DNA of 12,799 nucleotides from Cylindrotheca closterium (Eukaryota; Bacillariophyta; Bacillariophyceae; Bacillariales; Bacillariaceae), in NCBI GenBank assembly GCA_933822405.4, contig CAKOGP040001945.1, positions 1 to 12,799 of the forward strand, given 5' to 3'. This document shows positions 8,890-12,799 of the stretch, in pieces. Each line of letters opens with the position of its first letter. The first letter of the stretch is position 1. A program made the position numbers and the translations under genes. The notes under the pieces are model-generated. The model did no database searches, was not told where the DNA came from, and saw only the letters and a list, made by a program, of their open reading frames with translations.

Positions 8890-9136
8890 TGGACCTCAAG
8901 GCATGCCATTGTGGTCTGGAGGAAAAAGTGTTGTGATTTCGGATGTCTGTCTCAACGGAAGCTTGGAGAGAAGTGCGCAGTGAATCATATGAGTCATGAA
9001 AAAAGCGAAAATGTCGGACTATGTTCCGGCTATAACATGGCCGGACTCAATTCCGGCTGTAAATTTGCTCGACTGAATTCGGAGATTATTGAACTACTGG
9101 GCCTTTCGTCATGCCACTCTGGTTCCCTTCTGGAGG
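8890..9136 (+). repeat. Imperfect duplication flanking a roughly 170-bp insert
   Basis: About 8890-8924 (CTGGACCTCAAGGCATGCCA...TGGAGGAA) resembles 9098-9132 (CTGGGCCTTTCGTCATGCCA...TGGAGGAA), with a small length difference. The sequence between them contains the two inverted 27-bp units. The pattern could be an old insertion with a long duplication or a local tandem duplication; identity is modest. Confidence 0.4.
9016..9069 (-). repeat. Two 27-bp units in inverted orientation
   Basis: Units at 9016-9042 and 9043-9069 are reverse complements of the units in the arrays at 2865-2972 and 3401-3508 (GGACTATGTTCCGGC and GGACTCAATTCCGGC followed by TGTAAA-like sequence), with the same 27-bp period. 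This places related motifs in opposite orientation on both sides of the oxygenase-like gene and the unrecognised gene. Confidence 0.75.
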
Positions 9137-9395
9137 AATCATCCAAATGATCCAAATGGCACTGTCCGATACTGCAACAGTGCAAATGAAGCTGAAGATA
9201 TTATTGTGGTGGCTTGGGGCAAGGCTGCTGGGAAAAAAGAGACAGGAGATGAAGCTGGTATTGACAATGACCAACATGACCCTGAACGAGATGGTACATC
9301 TGGAAGATTTTGTCAAATCTCTTGAAAAACATGCTGTGCACTAACTTCTGAATCAGCTATAGTTATATATGATATCTAATTCATATTTGTCTACC

Positions 9396-12214
9396 TTATT
9401 CAATGTCTGCATCTTCAGCGTCACTGATCTTTCGTTTCTTTCCAGTTGGATTGTTTCCTCGGCCAAGGAAGAAAGCCACAACATCTGGTGGTGTACTGAC
9501 ACTGAACGGTGTATCAACAGTTGCACCCATGTAGTCTCCTTTCTCGAAAAGTGAGGGAACACCTTCTTTTGTTCTTGTTTTGCTTCTTCCACATGCCATT
9601 TGGTTTCTGGAAGGCTTCTTGTCCAGGTGATGGTATTCCTGGATACCTGACATTGCTCTCTCAGCAAGCACATCCAAATCATCTTTGGGATCAGGGTATT
9701 CCGGCAAGTGCTTCAACATCATGTGGACCACTGTTTTACTGGTAGAGAAGTGATTGCGGTGCTTCACCCTTGCAGCATTGTCCATATTGTAGAAAGCGAC
9801 TGGCAGCTGATCTTGGAACCAACACTTGAATGTGGCTTGGCATGTAAGCTTGCCCGACGAATACCTGTTTTTGAAACAGGTATCATATCTGAGTTCTTTT
9901 CGTGGTTCATCAGGCCATGGTACTGGTGTTATGTTTGATATACCATGCTGGGAAGTTGGGACTGGCTCATGATGATTGTTCCTTTCACGATTGCATACCA
10001 AGTTGGTGTCATGGTTCTCTTCTACCCCTCCTCCTACCAATTGTTGCTGTCCAACAGCACTTCCAGTCAACAGGGAAATCAGTTGATCAACTTTGGATTC
10101 CACCCGATCAAGTTGTGCTCCAAGAATGTCAAATTTCATGGAGTGTTCGTCAAATTTTGTTGAGTGTTGCTCAAATTTGGTCGAGTGTTGCTCAAATTTG
10201 GTCGACAAGACATCAGATCTTTCAGCTTGGATTCGGGTCACACCAATGAGTTTTTTAAAGTCTTCAAGGAGTGGCTTGGAATTGACAAGCATTTCCGGAA
10301 CTTCTTTCAGGCTCATTCCAAAAAAGTTCCTCTTCTTGAACGCCAGAGTGGTGTCTTCCTGCCACTTCTGGAACACTTCATCACTGACCCCTGCTTCGTC
10401 AAGGGAGGATTTAACCCGGATAACAAATGTATGCTCAGCATCATTGTTGTCTGCTTCCTTTAGAAAGCTGGTGAAATCATTGTAGAACCGCAGGACACTG
10501 AATGCATGCAGATGGCGCAATTGTGTATCCATTCTGTGAAAAAAGAAAACAGCAATCAACCATCAGAAGCAGTGCATCGTGCTTATCCATCATCCAGGTT
10601 GAAAGAACTTACTTGTCATATTGATTGCGGAAGAGATATTTTGTAAATGCATCAAATTGGTCGGTTGTTGCTGGATCCAAGTCTTCAAGAAAGTTGGAGA
10701 AGCCACCCCAGATCTCGTCGTTCCACTTTGCTGTCCACCCAGCACATGTCTTGGCTGCCTTCACATCATGATGGGCATCTCTGATGAGGTAGTCAAAGAG
10801 TGTGTGGAGGTTTTGGATGGTCCATCCTGCACGGAAAATGAGATAAATGGGACTTAGTGTCCTTCCCATCTCATTCAGGGCATACTTTTTTCCCGAATGG
10901 GAACAGAGATTTGGTGTGAATGTGTGGTGCCGACTAGAAGTACCACTTGCTTTCATGGCTTCTTTTACTTTCTCTATCTGCGAAAGCACTTGTTTGAATT
11001 TTTCACTCCAGACCTTGGAGACACCGGTCGAGTCATTCTTGTTGTCCTTGTTGCTCTTCAAAGCTGCTTCTGATGTACGGGGGAATACATAGTCAGACCC
11101 AGAGTCAGTGAGCGCCATGTGGTACGCTACTGCAAATAGGTAATCAAGCTCCCAGTGTGTTGCATGTGGAAAGATATGCATTAGCTGGGAGGTCCCAGCT
11201 TGCTTGAAGTTAATTACATCATAGGCTGCAGCAACATTGTGCTGACCACCGTCTGGGCAATCAACAACCCTTCCATGTTGGTGCTTCAGGTATCCCATTT
11301 CATTGCCTTAGGGATGAGCGTGAGTGGTAAGTAATAAACTGTGGGAGACACCACCTGGATGCAATAACAAGAACAATAAGCATATAAGTACCTCGTGATG
11401 CCAACTGGGTCAAAGCGATGCATAGTGACCAAAATTCAGCAAGATCAGCAGATCCTTGAAGGACACAACTCCAAGCTATTGCAATCCAGTCATCTTTAGT
11501 GGCACCAGATTTTGGGACCACTAGAGGGATCCCATGCTCTTTACTTCGGTCACTTATCTTCTTCCTCATAGCATCTCGGCACTTGGTCAAGAATGGTGAC
11601 TTGCCAAAGCAGTGGTTGACTTTCTCTTCAGACAGGTGGGGACAGTGATATACAAAGTATCCACATACCTGGGAAATGTAATTTTGCGTGGTCTGGTGTG
11701 ATAGTGTCTTGTTGTCTCTGCTGTGTCCTTTGGCTTTGGCGTCAGAAAGGTAGTTGCAGAAGGCACCAATGAGATTTCTGTTCAAGTCATCATCAGTGAC
11801 ATACTTGTACAGCTCCTTTTTGTCCAAGGCCGATAGATCCTTGAAGGTTTCTGATTGGGTCCAGTACTTTGCCAGGAATGTTGAAAGGTGTCTAAGGGCA
11901 GATTTCTGTTGTGCTAAGCTTGAAACTTCCTTGTTCTTCATATCAAGGATTGGGCAGATGTCATCATCATCAATGTTGTCATCATCATCATCATCGTCAT
12001 TGTCATCACCAGCACATGTAGTTACAACCACTCCTTCTTGTACTTGTTGTTCGTTTGTACCAGCTCGTGGGTTTGGTGTGCCTTGGGACTCATCATCCTT
12101 GGTGTGATTTAGGTTTGGAGAGGGTGGTGGTGTGCCCTCAAATCTAGTGGTGATGGTACTGGTGGGCTCCTGTTCTCTACCTTCTCTATGACGATGGCTT
12201 CTTGTGGTAGTCAT
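9396..12214 (-). CDS. Crypton-like tyrosine recombinase, three exons (884 aa)
   Basis: Exons are 12214-11392, 11306-10613 and 10533-9396; splicing keeps one frame of 885 codons. The start ATG at 12214 has an AACATGAC context. An Asp-rich region (69-85) precedes a helical core-binding-like region (about 96-220). The catalytic domain follows, with LASRGNEM across intron 1 giving R274 and E277, SHSGKK giving H411 and K414, W436 in RAGW, and the likely nucleophile Y447 in LFDYL. Order and spacing match the R...HxxR...H/W...Y arrangement of tyrosine recombinases, which cut and rejoin DNA through a 3'-phosphotyrosine. The HxxR arginine appears as Lys. Heptad repeats HSTKFEQ (615-642) extend into a coiled coil to about 663, suggesting oligomerisation. 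Residues 711-784 loosely resemble the GCR1_C DNA-binding domain of Cryptons; this part is tentative. GKKRK near 870 may be a nuclear signal. The next gene, 3' of it, is on the same strand. Confidence 0.78.
10141..10203 (-). repeat. 21-bp tandem repeat encoding coiled-coil heptads
   Basis: Three units of 21 bp (10141-10161, 10162-10182, 10183-10203); the last two are identical. On the minus strand each encodes one heptad (HSTKFEQ or a variant), so the DNA period equals one coiled-coil turn pair. Confidence 0.85.
10534..10612 (-). other. Intron 2 of the recombinase gene (79 bp, GT-AG)
   Basis: Donor ACAA|GTAAGT matches the consensus perfectly. Acceptor TTTTTTCACAG|AATGG is preceded by a pyrimidine tract. 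Phase 2; splicing joins NQYD-K to MDTQLRH. Confidence 0.85.
11307..11391 (-). other. Intron 1 of the recombinase gene (85 bp, GT-AG)
   Basis: Donor GAG|GTACTT and acceptor CCCTAAG|GC on the minus strand. It interrupts the Gly codon of the RGNE motif in phase 1. Without splicing the frame reads into a nonsense tail; with splicing it rebuilds the R-x-x-E motif typical of tyrosine recombinases, which is the main reason for choosing this acceptor over CACAG and CCAG upstream. Confidence 0.75.
11960..12007 (-). repeat. GAT-rich trinucleotide tract encoding the acidic run
   Basis: An interrupted CAT/CGT triplet run on the plus strand is read as GAT/GAC on the coding strand and gives the Asp-rich segment near residues 69-85 of the recombinase. 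Confidence 0.75.
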
Positions 12215-12215
12215 G

Positions 12216-12341
12216 TTAGCTAAAGTACTCTGCTTGAGAGGAAGGGTTTGGTATGTTGCCCCCACACAAAAGACAATGAGTGATGGGCATTGTCTCAAAC
12301 TGGACTGCTGCTGAGAGCATTTGATCGATTTTTACCATCAT
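12216..12341 (-). CDS. Upstream ORF of the recombinase mRNA (41 aa)
   Basis: This minus-strand ORF begins with two adjacent ATGs (12341, 12338) and ends with TAA at 12218-12216, one base before the recombinase ATG (TAACATG). The peptide includes MPITHCLLCGGN and has no recognised domain. If the transcript starts upstream of 12341 it would act as a uORF whose termination places ribosomes next to the main start. Alternatively it is a chance ORF. Confidence 0.35.
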   Translation of the reverse strand: MMVKIDQMLSAAVQFETMPITHCLLCGGNIPNPSSQAEYFS

Positions 12342-12375
12342 GATCTCATCTTGTCCAAGACTTGCTATTCCATGA

Positions 12376-12555
12376 GTCCCGTTATTGTAAGAGGGACGGG
12401 TACTGTCGGGGTGGTAGAGAGGTACGGTGTCCCTGTTTTTTGTCCCAACTCTGTCCCGACTCAGTACCAGAAACACGCTATATATTTATGTATTGGTTTT
12501 TTCTCATTATGTTCAAGCCTGGCAGTACAATACTGGTATTGGTAAGGAACGGGAC
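12376..12555. promoter_or_regulatory. Cluster of GTCCC/GGGAC motifs upstream of the recombinase
   Basis: GTCCC occurs at 12376, 12429, 12442 and 12453, and its complement GGGAC at 12393 and 12551. An imperfect inverted repeat pairs GGTACTGTCGGG (12399-12410) with CCCGACTCAGTACC (12455-12468). These could be protein-binding sites or end-recognition sequences for the element. Confidence 0.35.
12478..12496 (-). promoter_or_regulatory. TATA/CCAAT-like core promoter candidate for the recombinase
   Basis: On the minus strand the sequence reads CCAAT followed closely by ATAAATATATAG. It lies about 265 bp upstream of the ATG at 12214 and would include the uORF in the 5' leader. Assignment rests on motif and position only. 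Confidence 0.35.
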
Positions 12556-12618
12556 AGCGGTAGCAGGCAGACGGGATTATGGGCAGGAGAGCTCTCGTGG
12601 GAGACGTGGGCACAGTAC

Positions 12619-12628
12619 GTGACGTCAC
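12619..12628. promoter_or_regulatory. CRE-like palindrome GTGACGTCAC
   Basis: A perfect 10-bp palindrome containing the bZIP/CRE core TGACGTCA. TGACGT-type elements mediate CO2/cAMP responses in diatoms, so a bZIP site upstream of the recombinase is possible; a single motif may be chance. Confidence 0.35.
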
Positions 12629-12702
12629 TAAATGAAGGACTTCTACCTGTCCTGGAAACTGTTGGTAACCTACTGTACAAGTGGAATATTGATGTTGTGT
12701 AC

Positions 12703-12745
12703 AATGCAGTAGGGAATAATGCAAGATATCCCAAAGTACTGCATT
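12703..12745. repeat. Inverted repeat near the right edge
   Basis: AATGCAGTA (12703-12711) and TACTGCATT (12737-12745) are exact reverse complements. Just inside them GGG (12712-12714) can pair with CCC (12730-12732), leaving AAAG as a bulge. This could be a structural feature near an element end. Confidence 0.6.
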
Positions 12746-12799
12746 CAACACAGAATTGTCGTAGAAGTCGAATCGAGTTCTGTAAACAAGGGATTTTCC

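Larger units (their letters stand above)
7841..9325 (+). pseudogene. Stop-broken coding-like tract of unknown family
   Basis: One plus-strand frame (codons starting at 7841, 8012, 8159, 8414, 8745, 9077) gives protein-like segments over about 1.5 kb. The first 166 codons (7841-8338) contain only two stops (TGA at 8009 and 8156), where about eight would be expected. Further open blocks lie at 8411-8605, about 8744-8878 and 9077-9325. The blocks are separated by stops at 8339, 8354, 8357, 8408, 8606, near 8658, 8725 and 8740, two adjacent TGAs near 8880, and 8981. Many codons begin with G or A, which favours the plus strand. The mirror frame on the minus strand is also fairly open, so the strand is not certain. 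No domain is recognised. It may be an old gene, several exons of one, or chance. Confidence 0.3.

Noticed and set aside
9111..9344. Plus-strand 77-aa ORF ending 52 bp from the recombinase stop
   Set aside because: All three frames over this stretch are open on one strand or the other. The frame ending at 9325 has a much stronger G-first codon pattern, so this one is probably a shadow.
1..12799. Terminal inverted repeats joining the two window edges
   Set aside because: Comparison of the first 240 and last 200 bases by eye shows no convincing inverted or direct match; the window edges are probably arbitrary.

Overview
The window looks like nuclear DNA of a eukaryote, most probably a stramenopile alga such as a diatom. 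Evidence: long genes without ribosome binding sites, two short GT-AG introns (85 and 79 bp) that restore one reading frame, nuclear localisation signals, an Ulp1-type SUMO protease, and a Crypton-like tyrosine recombinase of the kind known from stramenopile and fungal mobile elements. The taxonomic call is an inference. No prokaryotic operon, rRNA, tRNA or CRISPR array was seen.

Layout, left to right. (1) 242-2572 (+): a 776-aa protein with a complete C-terminal Ulp1/C48 cysteine protease domain. (2) 2573-3697: about 1.1 kb of nested duplications, including two exact-period 27-bp arrays and a 146-bp direct duplication that abuts the next gene. (3) 3698-5860 (+): a 720-aa protein with a 2-oxoglutarate/Fe(II) oxygenase-like double-stranded beta-helix, an upstream Cys/His cluster and a basic nuclear-targeting tail. 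(4) 5957-7042 (-): an unrecognised gene convergent with (3), whose frame changes twice, so it is either decaying or affected by homopolymer errors. (5) 7043-9395: mostly non-functional sequence with a small ORF, a perfect 10-bp-stem hairpin, a coding-like but stop-broken tract, and two inverted copies of the 27-bp unit. (6) 9396-12214 (-): a three-exon, 884-aa tyrosine recombinase with an acidic N-terminus, catalytic domain, heptad coiled coil and a possible GCR1_C-like DNA-binding tail. (7) 12215-12799: its upstream region, with a uORF, TATA/CCAAT-like motifs, a CRE palindrome, repeated GTCCC motifs and a hairpin.

Working hypothesis. The recombinase lies near the right edge and is transcribed inward, towards the SUMO protease and the nuclear oxygenase. 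This is the order expected of a cargo-carrying tyrosine-recombinase element (Crypton-like, or by analogy the fungal Starships). The protease and oxygenase could modulate host SUMOylation and nucleic-acid or chromatin modification. No element boundary or target duplication could be found by eye, so the grouping into one mobile unit is unproven.
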